Shown: positions 31,859 to 42,557 of the stretch, piece after piece
How the letters are laid out: every line of letters starts with the position of its first letter
How positions within the stretch are numbered: the first letter of the stretch is position 1
NCBI GenBank assembly: GCA_945889445.1
Contig: CAMDBX010000018.1
Span: forward strand, 1-54,021
Length of the DNA stretch: 54,021 bases
Reading direction: 5' to 3'
Source of the DNA: Rhizobium sp. Q54
Lineage (GTDB): Bacteria > Pseudomonadota > Alphaproteobacteria > Rhizobiales > Aestuariivirgaceae
Position numbers and translations under genes: made by a program
The notes under the pieces: model-generated
Seen by the model: the letters and a program-made list of their open reading frames with translations, nothing else
Database searches by the model: none
Told to the model about the DNA's origin: nothing

Positions 31859-32974
31859 TTACTTGATCGAAGCGTCTTCGAAGTACTGGCCGTCCTTGAA
31901 GGTGTACCAGACATAGACCGGGTTCTGGAGATCGCCCTTGGAGTCGAGCTTGATCTCGCCCAGCACGGTCTGGGTCGGGTTGCCGGCACGGAGCCACTCG
32001 GCGATCTTCTGGTTGTCGAGCGACTTGGTGGCTTCGGCAGCCTGCTTCAGCATCTGGAAGGCGGCGTAGGTGTAGAGGGTGTAGCCTTCCGGATCGTAAC
32101 CGGACTTCTTGAACTCATCGACGATCGCCTTGGCTTCCGGCACGTTGCGCGGCTCGGGAGCGAAGGTGAAGATCAGGTTCTCGGCGGCCTTGCCGGCAAT
32201 GGTCCAGAGCTCGGCCGAGTTCATCGAGTCGCCAGACAGCATCTTGGCGCTCAGACCCTGCTCGCCCATCTGCTTGAGGATGAGGCCGGCTTCCGGATGG
32301 TAGCCACCGAAGTAGACGGCTTCAACGCCGGCATCCTTCAGCTTCGACACGAGAGCCGAGTAGTCCTTCTCACCCGGGTTGATCGACTCGCTGACGGCTT
32401 CGGTCAGGCCCGAGGCGTTCATTGCCTTGCGGGTTTCATCCGCGAGGCCCTTGCCGTAGGCCGACTTGTCGTCGACGATGGCGACCTTCTTGCCGGCATA
32501 GTTCTTGGCGAGGAAAGCACCAGCCACACGGCCCTGCGCGTCGTCACGACCGCAGACGCGGGCAATGTTCCAGCCACCTTCGTCGGTGAGCTTCGGGTTG
32601 GTCGAGGCCGGGGTGATCATCAGCATGCCCTCTTCCTCGTATACCTTCGAGGCGGGGATCGATGAGCCCGAGCACAGGTGGCCGGCGACGAACTTCACGC
32701 CCTTCGAAGCCATCTGGTTGGCAACGCTGACGGCCTGCTTGGGGTCGCAGGCGTCGTCGCCGATCTCGAGGACCAGCATTTCGCCGTTGATGCCGCCGGC
32801 GGCGTTGATGTCGGCGACTGCCTTCTTGGCGCCCTGGCTGTACTGCTCACCGAGAGCGGCAAGCTGGCCCGAGATCGGGCCGACGGTGGCGACCGAGAGC
32901 TCGGCCAGTGCCGAACCCGCGGAAAGGGCCGCGGCGAAGCTGATGGCCACGCCCGTCAAAAGGAATTTCTTCAT
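31859..32974 (-). CDS. livJ: branched-chain amino acid ABC substrate-binding protein LivJ, 371 aa
   Basis: Periplasmic Leu/Ile/Val-type receptor for the LivHMGF transporter encoded just upstream on the same strand. Signal peptide FLLTGVAISFAAALSAGSALA; then SVATVGPISGQLAALGEQ, GDDACDPKQAVSVAN, GHLCSGSSIPASKVYEEE and TPASTNPKLTDEGGWN. ATG 32974 has GGGAG 7 bases upstream. A 134-base gap to the DUF6867 gene gives room for a separate promoter, commonly used to make binding protein in excess; a -10-like TATAAT lies too close to be used. Confidence 0.9.
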   Translation of the reverse strand: MKKFLLTGVAISFAAALSAGSALAELSVATVGPISGQLAALGEQYSQGAKKAVADINAAGGINGEMLVLEIGDDACDPKQAVSVANQMASKGVKFVAGHLCSGSSIPASKVYEEEGMLMITPASTNPKLTDEGGWNIARVCGRDDAQGRVAGAFLAKNYAGKKVAIVDDKSAYGKGLADETRKAMNASGLTEAVSESINPGEKDYSALVSKLKDAGVEAVYFGGYHPEAGLILKQMGEQGLSAKMLSGDSMNSAELWTIAGKAAENLIFTFAPEPRNVPEAKAIVDEFKKSGYDPEGYTLYTYAAFQMLKQAAEATKSLDNQKIAEWLRAGNPTQTVLGEIKLDSKGDLQNPVYVWYTFKDGQYFEDASIK

Positions 32975-33108
32975 TCACAGTCTCCCTGATTATAATTCAA
33001 TCGTTATGTTGACGTGGGCTTTCCCAGTCGAAGCGCCGGCCCACGGACCGACACCTTAAGAGCCATAATTGCGCAAACACGGCACCTTGGAAAGGGGGTA
33101 AATGATTG

Positions 33109-33450
33109 TTAACCTTTGCTCTTCCAGCCCAGCGGGCCGGCAGCCTGATAAAGCCACGGATATTGCCGCACCATCTTCTGGGCGATGGTCATGCGGTAGC
33201 CCAGCAGGCACAGGGCCAGCAGAATGATGAAATCCGTGATAAGGTAGTGGAGTGACGTCAGGCTCGCCTCGAAGAGCGCAAAATGCAGAAAACGCAAGCC
33301 AAGGGTGAGCGGGATCATGGCCAGGACGGCCATCCAAACCGACCGCCACTTGATGGCGAGGCCGCGTCCGGCCAGGAAGGCAGCACCCCCGCCAAAGAAC
33401 ACGGTCATGATGAGGAAGATCCACAGATTGTCTTCGACGAACAGCGACAT
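33109..33450 (-). CDS. DUF6867-type small membrane protein of the liv operon, 113 aa
   Basis: About three hydrophobic helices: LWIFLIMTVFFGGGAAFLAG (about 9-28), VWMAVLAMIPLTLGLRFLHF (about 38-57) and LITDFIILLALCLLGYRM (about 69-86), then a short cytosolic tail (QYPWLYQAAGPLGWKSKG). It resembles a small family kept next to branched-chain amino acid transporters in alphaproteobacteria. It starts 3 bases after the livF stop and is thus co-expressed; its role in transport is not known. Confidence 0.65.
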   Translation of the reverse strand: MSLFVEDNLWIFLIMTVFFGGGAAFLAGRGLAIKWRSVWMAVLAMIPLTLGLRFLHFALFEASLTSLHYLITDFIILLALCLLGYRMTIAQKMVRQYPWLYQAAGPLGWKSKG

Positions 33451-33453
33451 GGC

Positions 33454-34176
33454 TCAGTGACCTCCCTCAAGATAGGCGGCGCGGACTTCCGGCTTCGACA
33501 GCAGTTCCTTGCCGGTGCCCGACATGGTGATGCGGCCGTTGACCATCACGTAGCCACGATGTGCCAGTTTCAGTGCGTGGAAGGCGTTCTGTTCCACCAG
33601 GAACACGGTGAGGCCTTCGGTGCGGTTCAGTTCCTTGATCGCCTCGAAGATGAGCTTGACGATGAGGGGCGCGAGGCCCAGCGACGGCTCGTCGAGCAGA
33701 AGCAGGCGCGGACGCGACATCAGGGCGCGGGCGATTGCCAGCATCTGCTGCTCGCCGCCCGACAGCGTACCGCCGCGCTGCGCCTGGCGCTTCTCGAGGA
33801 TGGGAAACATCTTGAAGGCGCGGGCGATATCCTCGTCGAAAAACTTCGGGTCGCTCACCGTGGCGCCCATCTGCAGATTCTCGAGCACGGTCATGCGCGG
33901 GAAGATGCGGCGGCCCTCGGGCGACTGCGAGATGCCGAGTTGGGCAATCTTGTGGACGGGCGTCTTGGTGATGTCCTTGCCGCCGAAGTGGATCGAACCG
34001 GCGCGCGCGCGCGGCGTGCCGCAAATTGTCATCATCAGGGTCGACTTGCCCGCACCGTTGGAGCCGATGAGGGTGACGATCTCCCCGGCATTGACGTCCA
34101 TGTCGATGCCCTTGAGCGCCTGGATCTTGCCGTAGAAGGTCTGAACACCCCGGACCTTGAGAAGGGGTTCGGTCAT
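33454..34176 (-). CDS. livF: branched-chain amino acid ABC transporter ATPase LivF, 240 aa
   Basis: ABC ATPase energising uptake. Walker A GSNGAGKST (about 38-46), Q-loop ISQSPEGRRIFPRMTVLENL, signature LSGGEQQMLAIARAL, Walker B RLLLLDEPSLGLAP and the H-loop near VFLVEQNAFHAL. The QSPEGRRIF phrase is typical of LivF. ATG overlaps the livG stop (ATGA). Confidence 0.95.
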   Translation of the reverse strand: MTEPLLKVRGVQTFYGKIQALKGIDMDVNAGEIVTLIGSNGAGKSTLMMTICGTPRARAGSIHFGGKDITKTPVHKIAQLGISQSPEGRRIFPRMTVLENLQMGATVSDPKFFDEDIARAFKMFPILEKRQAQRGGTLSGGEQQMLAIARALMSRPRLLLLDEPSLGLAPLIVKLIFEAIKELNRTEGLTVFLVEQNAFHALKLAHRGYVMVNGRITMSGTGKELLSKPEVRAAYLEGGH

Positions 34177-35045
34177 GCTTGGTCTCCCACGGCTTCGGCA
34201 ACCGCCTTGGCGGCAAGCGCGTCCTTTTCTTCTTCTTCCTCGTCGACGCCCAGATAGGCGCGGATCACGGCCGGATCTGACTTCACGTGGTGGGGCGTGC
34301 CGTCCGAGATCTTCTGGCCATAGTCCAGCACCACGATGTGGTCGGAAATGCCCATGACCACGCTCATGTCATGCTCGATAAGCAGGATCGACACGTCGTT
34401 CTCGGAGCGGATGGCGCGCAGCAGCTTGTTGAGTTCTTCCGACTCGCGCGGGTTGAGACCGGCCGCCGGCTCGTCGAGGCAGAGGAGCCGCGGCTCGGTG
34501 CACATGGCACGCGCGATCTCGAGGCGGCGCTGGTCGCCATAGGGCAGGTCGCCCGCAGGGTCATCGGCGCGGTCGATCAGGCGCACCTTCTCGAGCCACG
34601 CCTTGGCGAGTTCAATGGCATCCTTCTCGGCGCGGCGGTAATGGCTGCTGCCGAGCACGCCGGCCACGGTGTAGCCTGACGCAACCATCAGCTTGTTGTG
34701 CTGGGCGACCATCAGGTTCTCGAGCACGGTCATGCCCGAAAACAGGCGGATGTTCTGGAAGGTGCGGGCCACCTTGGCATGCTGGGCGATGCGGAAATCG
34801 TCCATCCGCTCGAGCAGGAATTCCGAGCCGTCGGCGTGACGGAGCGCGATCTTGCCCTCTGTCGGCTTGTAGAAGCCAGTGATGCAGTTGAACACCGTGG
34901 TCTTGCCGGCGCCGTTGGGGCCGATCAGCGCGGTGATCTCGTTGCGGTTGGCCTCGAAGGAGAGATCCGAAACGGCGGTCAGGCCGCCGAAACGCATCGT
35001 CACGTGCTCCACAGTGAGCACCGGGGTCTTGTTCGCGGTTGCCAT
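34173..35045 (-). CDS. livG: branched-chain amino acid ABC transporter ATPase LivG, 290 aa
   Basis: Second ATPase of the Liv system. Walker A GPNGAGKTTVFNCITGFYKP (about 44-63), LivG-type RTFQNIRLFSGMTVLENL, signature LPYGDQRRLEIARAM, Walker B LLCLDEPAAGLNPRE. An acidic C-terminal tail (YLGVDEEEEEKDALAAKA) is somewhat longer than usual. ATG 35045 starts 1 base after the livM stop. Confidence 0.95.
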   Translation of the reverse strand: MATANKTPVLTVEHVTMRFGGLTAVSDLSFEANRNEITALIGPNGAGKTTVFNCITGFYKPTEGKIALRHADGSEFLLERMDDFRIAQHAKVARTFQNIRLFSGMTVLENLMVAQHNKLMVASGYTVAGVLGSSHYRRAEKDAIELAKAWLEKVRLIDRADDPAGDLPYGDQRRLEIARAMCTEPRLLCLDEPAAGLNPRESEELNKLLRAIRSENDVSILLIEHDMSVVMGISDHIVVLDYGQKISDGTPHHVKSDPAVIRAYLGVDEEEEEKDALAAKAVAEAVGDQA

Positions 35046-35046
35046 G

Positions 35047-36441
<1,395 letters not shown>

Positions 36442-36443
36442 GA

Positions 36444-37379
36444 TCAGACCTTCTCCACTTCCGGTTTGCCGAGCAGGCCTTGTGGCATGAAGATCAGCAC
36501 AATGATGAGCACCGTGAAGGCTGCCACGTCCTTGTATTCCACGGTGAAGTAGGCCGACCACATGGTTTCGATCAGGCCGATCACCAGGCCGCCGAGCATG
36601 GCGCCGGGCAACGAGCCGATACCGCCCAGCACGGCGGCCGTGAAGGCCTTGATGCCGGCGAGGAAGCCCACGAAGAAGTCGGTTACGCCGTAGTACAGGA
36701 AGAACATCAGGCCGGCGAAGGCGGCGAGTGCTGCGCCCATGATGAAGGTGATGGAGATGGTGCGGTCGACGTCGATGCCGAGGAGGGCCGCCATCTTCTG
36801 GTCCTGCTCGCAGGCGCGCTGGGCGCGGCCGAGCGAGGTCTTCTGGATGAGGATGGTGAACACCGCCATGAGAATCAGCGTCGAGACGATGATCAGGATC
36901 TGCATGTTGGTAAGGCGCACGATGAACTCGCCGGCCTCGGTGGCGCGGCGCATGATCTCATAGCCGCCCGTCACGATGGGCTGCACCGGCTTGGGGCGCC
37001 CTTCCTGGTTCACGCGGACGAATTCCTGCAGCACGATGGACATGCCGATGGCTGAGATGAGGGGGGCGAGGCGGAACGATCCGCGCAGCGGCTTGTAGGC
37101 CAGGCGCTCAATGGTCCAGTTGTAGGCGGCGGCCACCACCATGGCGACTGCGGCGACCAGAACCAGTGCCAAAAGGATCATCAGTATGCCACTGCCGCCG
37201 GTGAGGCCAATGCCCAGCACCACCAGGAAAGCGGCGACCGAGCCGACCATGAACACGTCGCCATGGGCGAAGTTGATCATGCCGATGATACCGTAGACCA
37301 TGGTGTAGCCGATGGCGATCAGCCCATAGATCGAGCCAAGTGTGATCCCGTTAATCAGCTGCTGGAGAAAATACTCCAT
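36444..37379 (-). CDS. livH: branched-chain amino acid ABC transporter permease LivH, 311 aa
   Basis: Permease of the Liv system, first gene of the operon. Core: [20 protein letters not shown] at the N-terminus, [19 protein letters not shown] (about 33-51), ATPase loop [20 protein letters not shown] (about 212-231) and [23 protein letters not shown] 37379 has GGGGGG close upstream. Divergent from padR across 203 bases that contain a 12-bp palindrome nearer livH and an inverted repeat nearer padR. Confidence 0.94.
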   Translation of the reverse strand: MEYFLQQLINGITLGSIYGLIAIGYTMVYGIIGMINFAHGDVFMVGSVAAFLVVLGIGLTGGSGILMILLALVLVAAVAMVVAAAYNWTIERLAYKPLRGSFRLAPLISAIGMSIVLQEFVRVNQEGRPKPVQPIVTGGYEIMRRATEAGEFIVRLTNMQILIIVSTLILMAVFTILIQKTSLGRAQRACEQDQKMAALLGIDVDRTISITFIMGAALAAFAGLMFFLYYGVTDFFVGFLAGIKAFTAAVLGGIGSLPGAMLGGLVIGLIETMWSAYFTVEYKDVAAFTVLIIVLIFMPQGLLGKPEVEKV

Positions 37380-37449
37380 GAGCCCCCCTGTATGACTGAC
37401 TGCGGCGCGACATTTTTTTGGCTGCCGTAAATTTGTCATAGATGGATCG

Positions 37450-37461
37450 GTTTTCGAAAAC
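37450..37461. promoter_or_regulatory. 12-bp palindrome in the livH-padR intergenic region
   Basis: GTTTTCGAAAAC is perfectly symmetric and lies 71 bases upstream of livH. It is a possible regulator site for the liv operon; no binding protein can be assigned. Confidence 0.35.
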
Positions 37462-37528
37462 AAGCGCGTGACCTTGCCCGCGAGGGTGGCGGATTTCGCC
37501 TTTGCGCCTCTTGAACTATATTCTGAGT

Positions 37529-37568
37529 CGATATATGTCGAACCGCTATATCGGGCTGACATATATCG
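37529..37568. promoter_or_regulatory. inverted-repeat operator upstream of padR
   Basis: CGATATATGTC (37529-37539) and GACATATATCG (37558-37568) are perfect 11-bp arms separated by 18 bases, ending 14 bases before the padR ATG. AT-rich dyads containing ATGT/ACAT are typical PadR targets, so autoregulation of the padR-pump operon is likely. A TTGAAC (37511-37516) upstream suggests that the promoter overlaps the left arm. Confidence 0.65.
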
Positions 37569-37582
37569 GATCGGAATTTGAC

Positions 37583-38119
37583 ATGAACGTCAGGACCCTT
37601 TGTCTGGGCGTCCTCTCCTCCGGGGAGGCCTCAGGCTACGAGATCAAGAAGGAAATCGAGGAGGGGCTGTTCAACCACTTCATCGATGCCAGCTATGGCT
37701 CGATCTACCCCGCGCTCACGCAGCTGGCGGGGGAGGGGCTCGTCACGGTGCGCGCCGAGGAGCAGTCCGGAAAGCCGGATAAGAAGGTCTACGCGATCAC
37801 GCCGAAGGGCGTGGACACGCTGGCGCGCTCGATCTCCGTCGTGCCGGGGCGGGACAAGTACAAGTCCGAGTTTCTGTTCCAGATGCTGCTGCAGGAATAC
37901 ATCACCCCCGCCACCATGCTGACGGCGATCGACAAGCAGCTCTCCGATCTGCAGGCGGACCTCGCCCGTATTGACGAGTGCAAGTGCGCGGAGCACCCCC
38001 ATGCGGGGGCGCGCTTCGTCACCGATTATGGCAAGGCCGTGCTGACAGCCGCGGTCCAGGTCCTCATCGAAAAGAAGGCAGAGCTGTTGCGGCAGGCGAC
38101 GTCGCAGGCAGCCGAATAG
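37583..38119 (+). CDS. PadR-family transcriptional regulator, 178 aa
   Basis: Winged-helix repressor of the PadR type: VRTLCLGVLSSGEASGYEIKK opens the fold, followed by SYGSIYPALTQLAGEGLVTV (recognition helix and wing) and KVYAITPKGVDTLAR. The C-terminal helical half (about 95-178) is the dimerisation part. PadR proteins usually repress detoxification or efflux genes and release on binding a small aromatic or drug-like ligand. It lies 20 bases upstream of a membrane-fusion/RND pair on the same strand, so it is probably their local repressor. Confidence 0.9.
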   Translation: MNVRTLCLGVLSSGEASGYEIKKEIEEGLFNHFIDASYGSIYPALTQLAGEGLVTVRAEEQSGKPDKKVYAITPKGVDTLARSISVVPGRDKYKSEFLFQMLLQEYITPATMLTAIDKQLSDLQADLARIDECKCAEHPHAGARFVTDYGKAVLTAAVQVLIEKKAELLRQATSQAAE

Positions 38120-38139
38120 AACATCCGGGAACGAAGCAC

Positions 38140-39285
38140 ATGATCCGCCGCATTCTTTATCTTCTCCTCGTCACTGTCCTGCTGGGCGGCCTCGCCGGAG
38201 CCATCGCCTTCTATGCCTTCGACTTCAAGCCGAAGATGCTGGCGACCGTCATCCTGGGGGCCCCGCAGCCGCCCGAGACCGTTTCCGCGGAACCCGCGCG
38301 CACCGACAGCTGGCAACCGCAGATCGCCGGCATCGGCACGGTGACCGCTTTCCAGGGGATCGACGTCACCCCGCAAGTGGGTGGCGTTGTCACCCAGATC
38401 AATTTCGAGTCCGGAGAGGACGTCAAGAAGGGCCAGCTTCTGGTCCAGCTCGATAAGGCCACCGAGGAGGCGGACATGCGCTCCATCGCTGCCGAACTCG
38501 CCAACAACGTCTCCGACCTGAAGCGCCGCGAGAGCCTGGTGTCCAAGGGTGTGGTTGCCGCCACCGAACTGGACGCGTTGAAAACCCGGAATCGCGTGTT
38601 GGAGGCAACGCTTGACCGCCGCCGTGCCGAGGTGGCCCAGAAGTTCATCTACGCCCCGTGGGACGGGCGCGTCGGCCTGCGCGACATTGCACTTGGCAGC
38701 TATCTGGCACCTGGCCAGAAAATCGTCTGGCTGCAGAAGATCGATCCCGTCTACGTCGACTTCACATTGACCGAGGCCGACTATGGCCGCATCGCCGTGG
38801 GCCTCAAGGTGTCGGTGACGCTGAATGCCTATCCAGGCCAGGTCTTCGTTGGCAAGATCGTGACCACCGATGCGCGCCTGTCTGACAGCAACCGAATGAT
38901 CATGGTGCGGGCCGAGATCCCCAATCCGGACAAGAAGCTTGTCCCCGGAATGTATGCCAATGTCACCGTCGATGCCGGCACACCTGAAACGGTGGTGACG
39001 GTCCCGCAGACCGCCGTCACCTATTCGCTCTATGGCGACAACGTGTTCGTGGTCAACGCCACCAAGGTGAAGGACAAGGACGGCAAGGACGTCGACGAAC
39101 TCTCCGTCGAGCGCCGCTTCGTCAAGACCGGGCCGGTGCGCGATGGCCGCGTTTCCATCGTCAGCGGCATCAAGGATGGCGACAAGGTCGTCACCGCCGG
39201 CCAGAACAAGATCGACCAGGGCAGCAAGGTGGTAATCGACAATTCGATCGCTCTCAAGCTCCAGGACACGAGCACCATCCAGTAA
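38140..39285 (+). CDS. RND efflux periplasmic adaptor (membrane fusion protein), 381 aa
   Basis: Periplasmic adaptor that links an RND pump to an outer-membrane channel. One N-terminal membrane segment (ILYLLLVTVLLGGLAGAIAF), then the lipoyl half-motifs GIDVTPQVGGVVTQINFESG and PWDGRVGLRDIALGSYL flanking a short helical hairpin. The beta-barrel phrase VKKGQLLVQLDKA and the C-terminal VPQTAVTYSLYGDNVFVV are also typical. It starts 20 bases after padR and ends 11 bases before the pump gene. Confidence 0.92.
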   Translation: MIRRILYLLLVTVLLGGLAGAIAFYAFDFKPKMLATVILGAPQPPETVSAEPARTDSWQPQIAGIGTVTAFQGIDVTPQVGGVVTQINFESGEDVKKGQLLVQLDKATEEADMRSIAAELANNVSDLKRRESLVSKGVVAATELDALKTRNRVLEATLDRRRAEVAQKFIYAPWDGRVGLRDIALGSYLAPGQKIVWLQKIDPVYVDFTLTEADYGRIAVGLKVSVTLNAYPGQVFVGKIVTTDARLSDSNRMIMVRAEIPNPDKKLVPGMYANVTVDAGTPETVVTVPQTAVTYSLYGDNVFVVNATKVKDKDGKDVDELSVERRFVKTGPVRDGRVSIVSGIKDGDKVVTAGQNKIDQGSKVVIDNSIALKLQDTSTIQ

Positions 39286-39296
39286 GGACCCGGGCG

Positions 39297-42200
39297 ATGC
39301 ATTTCACCGACATCTTCGTCAAGCGCCCTGTCCTCGCGACGGTGGTCAGCCTGCTCATCCTGCTGGCCGGCCTCCAGGCCGTGTTCAAGCTACCGATCCG
39401 CCAGTTTCCGGAGGTCTCGGACACCAAGATCGAGATCACCACGATATACCCCGGCGCCAACGCCGATCAGATCAAGGGCTTCATCACTACGCCACTGCAG
39501 CAAGCCGTGGCATCGACCGAAGGCGTCGACATCATCGAGTCGCGGTCCTCGCAGAACGTCTCGATCATCACGCTCAAGCTCCGCCTCGACGCCAATGCCG
39601 ACCGAGCGCTGGCCGACGTCCTGTCCAAGGTCAACGAGGTGAAGGGCGTGCTGCCAGAGGAGGCGAACGACCCGGTTGTGAAGCGCACCAACGGTGCCGG
39701 CTTCGCGCTGATGTATATCAGCTTCAAGTCCGAGCAGATGTCTGCCCCGCAGATCTCGGATTATCTCGACCGCGTGGTCAAGCCGAAGCTGCAGGCAATC
39801 TATGGCGTGGCCTCGGCCGAAATCCTTGGCGGTTCCACCTTTGCGATGCGCGTCTGGCTGAACCCGGAGAAGATGGCCTCCCTGGGCGTCACCCCGCTCG
39901 ACGTGCGCCAGGCGCTTTCGGCGAACAACTTCACCACCGCGGCGGGCGAGCTGAAGTCGGATTTCACGCAGCAGAACATCAACGCCCAGACCTCGCTGGA
40001 AACGCCGGAGCAGTTCGAAAACCTCGTCGTCGCCACGCGTGGCGCCTCGGTGATCCGCCTGGGCCAGGTGGCGACCGTCGACCTCGGGCCCGAGAACTAC
40101 GACACCCGCTCCGCCTTCGACGGGCTGAAGGCCGTCTTCATGGGCATCCAGACGACGCCCGACGCCAACCCGCTCACCGTCATCAACGAGGTGCGTGACT
40201 CGATTCCCGGAATCCAGCGGCTGTTGCCCACGGGGCTCGAGGCCAACATCGCCTATGATGCGACGGAATTCATCAACGCCTCGATCTGGGAAGTGGGCAA
40301 GACTCTGCTCGAGGCCGGCATCATCGTCATCATCGTCATCTTCCTGTTCCTCGGCAACGTGCGCTCCACCATCATTCCGGTAGTGACGATCCCGCTGTCG
40401 CTGATCGGCGTGGCTCTGATTCTGGTGGCCTTCGGTTACTCCATCAACCTGCTGACGCTGTTGGCCCTGGTGCTGGCCATCGGCCTCGTCGTCGACGATG
40501 CCATCGTGGTGGTCGAGAACATCCACCGCCACATCGAGGAGGGGATGACACCCTTCGACGCCGCACTCCGCGGTGCACGTGAGATCACCGGGCCGGTCAT
40601 CGCGATGACCATCACACTGGCAGCGGTTTATGCGCCGATCGGCTTTACCTCCGGCCTCACGGGTGCGCTGTTCCGCGAGTTCGCGTTCACCCTTGCGGGC
40701 GCGGTCATCGTGTCGGGCGTGATTGCGCTCACGCTGTCGCCGATGATGACATCAAAGATGCTGAAGCCGCATGCGAAGCTTTCGTGGTTCGGGCGCCTCG
40801 TGGAGCGCGTTTTCGGTGGGCTGCAGCGCTTCTACCGCCGCCGTCTGGACGGCACCATCAGGCAACGTGCCGTTTTCGCATGGATCGCGGTGCTGATGAT
40901 CGTACTGTCGGGTGTGCTTTACAACGCCATCGGGCGCGAGCTGGCACCGGCGGAGGACCAGGGCGTGCTGTTTGCCTTCGTCAACGCGCCCGAGCACACC
41001 AATCTGGATTACCTGTCGACCTACACCGATGAACTGACCAAGACCATGATGGCGATTCCGGAGAGGCAGAACCTCTTCGCCATCGACGGCTTCCCCAACA
41101 GCCACTCGGCCTTCATGGGGCTCATCCTCAAGCCGTGGGAGGACCGTTCGCGCTCCGACCTTACGGTGATGGGTGAGCTGCAGCCGAAGTTCAAGGCGGT
41201 ATCGGGCGTCAACATCTTCGCCACCGCGCCCTCGGCCATTCCGGTCGGCGCGGGCGATCTGCCGATTGAATTCGTACTCACCTATCCGGGCGACTACACG
41301 CGCCTCGCGGATGTGCTGGACAAGCTTGACGCCGAAGCGAAGAAGTCAGGCCTGTTCATCTTCACCAACGCCGATCTGCGTTTCCAGACGCCGCAGGTGG
41401 AACTGATCGTGGACAAGGACCGCGCCAACCGGCTTGGTGTCACCATGCAGGAGATCGGCGCCACGCTGGCGACCCTTTTGGGCGGCAACAATGTCAACCG
41501 CTTTACGGTTGATGGCCGCAGTTACCAGGTGATCCCGCAGGTGCCGCGTACCGAGCGTTCCTCGGTGGACCAGATCCTCAGCTTCCGCGTGCGCGCGGCG
41601 GATGGGCAGATGGTGCCGATCTCGGCCTTCACCGAGGTCTCCAAGACGGTACAGCCGAACGGGCTCGCCACCTTCCAGCAGCTCAATTCCGCCATGCTGC
41701 AGGGCGTGCCGTTCCCCGGCCGCACCATCGGCGAGGGCGTCGCTTTCCTGCAGCAGAAGGCCGACGAGATCATGCCGCAGGGCATGGCCTATGACTTCAA
41801 AGGCGAGAGCCGCCAGTTCGTGCAGGAAGGCAACACTTTGGCCGTGACCTTCGCGGTGGCGCTGCTGCTGATCTACCTCGTGCTCGCGGCGCAGTTCGAG
41901 AGCTTCCGCGACCCGTTCATCATCCTCATCGGCCTTCCGGCCACGGTGTTCGGCGCGTTGCTGGTGCTGTTCATCCTCGGCGAGGTCAACGGCGCCATGA
42001 TGAACAACCCGCCGATCAACCTCGGGTCTGGCACCATCAACATCTACACCCAGATCGGCCTCGTCACGCTCATCGGCCTCATCGCCAAGCACGGCATCCT
42101 GATGGTGGAGTTTGCCAACAAGCTGCAGGTCACCAAGGGCTACGACAAGGACACGGCGATCAAGGAGGCAGCCGCAGTGCGCTTGCGGCCCATCCTGATG

Positions 42201-42467
42201 ACCACTGCCGCCATGGTCATCGGCGTGACGCCGCTGCTCATCGCAAATGGTGCCGGTGCCAGGAGCCGCTTCGACATCGGCGTGGTCATCGCCGCGGGCA
42301 TGACCATCGGCACCCTGTTCACGTTGTTCATCACACCCGCCATCTACTCCTACGTTGCCCGTGACCGGCGCCACATGCATGACCGCGAGAACGCCTCCGA
42401 TGTGCTGGGACCGCATCTCGATGCGCCGGCAAACGATCGGGAGTTGGTGCCAAAGGCGGCGGAGTAG
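39297..42467 (+). CDS. RND efflux transporter permease (HAE1 type), 1056 aa
   Basis: Proton-driven inner-membrane exporter of the AcrB/MexB superfamily. Typical opening MHFTDIFVKRPVLATVVSLL. TM4 carries the proton-relay aspartates in GLVVDDAIVVVENIHRHI (about residues 397-414). The large periplasmic loops follow TM1 and TM7, and LRPILMTTAAMVIGVTPLL lies near TM11. Length is standard. It is organised padR-adaptor-pump without an outer-membrane channel gene, so it must borrow a TolC-like protein. A REP-type hairpin with a T tract follows the stop and may terminate the operon. Confidence 0.95.
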   Translation: MHFTDIFVKRPVLATVVSLLILLAGLQAVFKLPIRQFPEVSDTKIEITTIYPGANADQIKGFITTPLQQAVASTEGVDIIESRSSQNVSIITLKLRLDANADRALADVLSKVNEVKGVLPEEANDPVVKRTNGAGFALMYISFKSEQMSAPQISDYLDRVVKPKLQAIYGVASAEILGGSTFAMRVWLNPEKMASLGVTPLDVRQALSANNFTTAAGELKSDFTQQNINAQTSLETPEQFENLVVATRGASVIRLGQVATVDLGPENYDTRSAFDGLKAVFMGIQTTPDANPLTVINEVRDSIPGIQRLLPTGLEANIAYDATEFINASIWEVGKTLLEAGIIVIIVIFLFLGNVRSTIIPVVTIPLSLIGVALILVAFGYSINLLTLLALVLAIGLVVDDAIVVVENIHRHIEEGMTPFDAALRGAREITGPVIAMTITLAAVYAPIGFTSGLTGALFREFAFTLAGAVIVSGVIALTLSPMMTSKMLKPHAKLSWFGRLVERVFGGLQRFYRRRLDGTIRQRAVFAWIAVLMIVLSGVLYNAIGRELAPAEDQGVLFAFVNAPEHTNLDYLSTYTDELTKTMMAIPERQNLFAIDGFPNSHSAFMGLILKPWEDRSRSDLTVMGELQPKFKAVSGVNIFATAPSAIPVGAGDLPIEFVLTYPGDYTRLADVLDKLDAEAKKSGLFIFTNADLRFQTPQVELIVDKDRANRLGVTMQEIGATLATLLGGNNVNRFTVDGRSYQVIPQVPRTERSSVDQILSFRVRAADGQMVPISAFTEVSKTVQPNGLATFQQLNSAMLQGVPFPGRTIGEGVAFLQQKADEIMPQGMAYDFKGESRQFVQEGNTLAVTFAVALLLIYLVLAAQFESFRDPFIILIGLPATVFGALLVLFILGEVNGAMMNNPPINLGSGTINIYTQIGLVTLIGLIAKHGILMVEFANKLQVTKGYDKDTAIKEAAAVRLRPILMTTAAMVIGVTPLLIANGAGARSRFDIGVVIAAGMTIGTLFTLFITPAIYSYVARDRRHMHDRENASDVLGPHLDAPANDRELVPKAAE

Positions 42468-42496
42468 GCAGCGGCTTTCACGCACGTCCACACATT

Positions 42497-42531
42497 CATC
42501 ATGGTCGGGCTCGACCCGGCCATATCTTTTT
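42497..42531 (+). terminator. REP-like hairpin with T tract after the RND pump gene
   Basis: The stem ATGGTCGGG / CCCGGCCAT (42501-42509, 42515-42523, one T-G pair, 5-base loop) is followed by ATCTTTTT. The sequence belongs to the same repeat family as 6841-6870 and may act as a terminator 30 bases after the pump stop. Confidence 0.55.
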
Positions 42532-42557
42532 ACGCTGTTGCTGTTCTCCGGCCCTCC

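Noticed and set aside
30613-32974. The two LivJ-like genes as one broken gene
   Set aside because: Each has its own signal peptide, ribosome site and full length, with a terminator between them.
32989-32994. Perfect TATAAT on the minus strand upstream of livJ
   Set aside because: It ends 14 bases before the ATG, so transcription would start inside the ribosome site; no -35 at the right distance.
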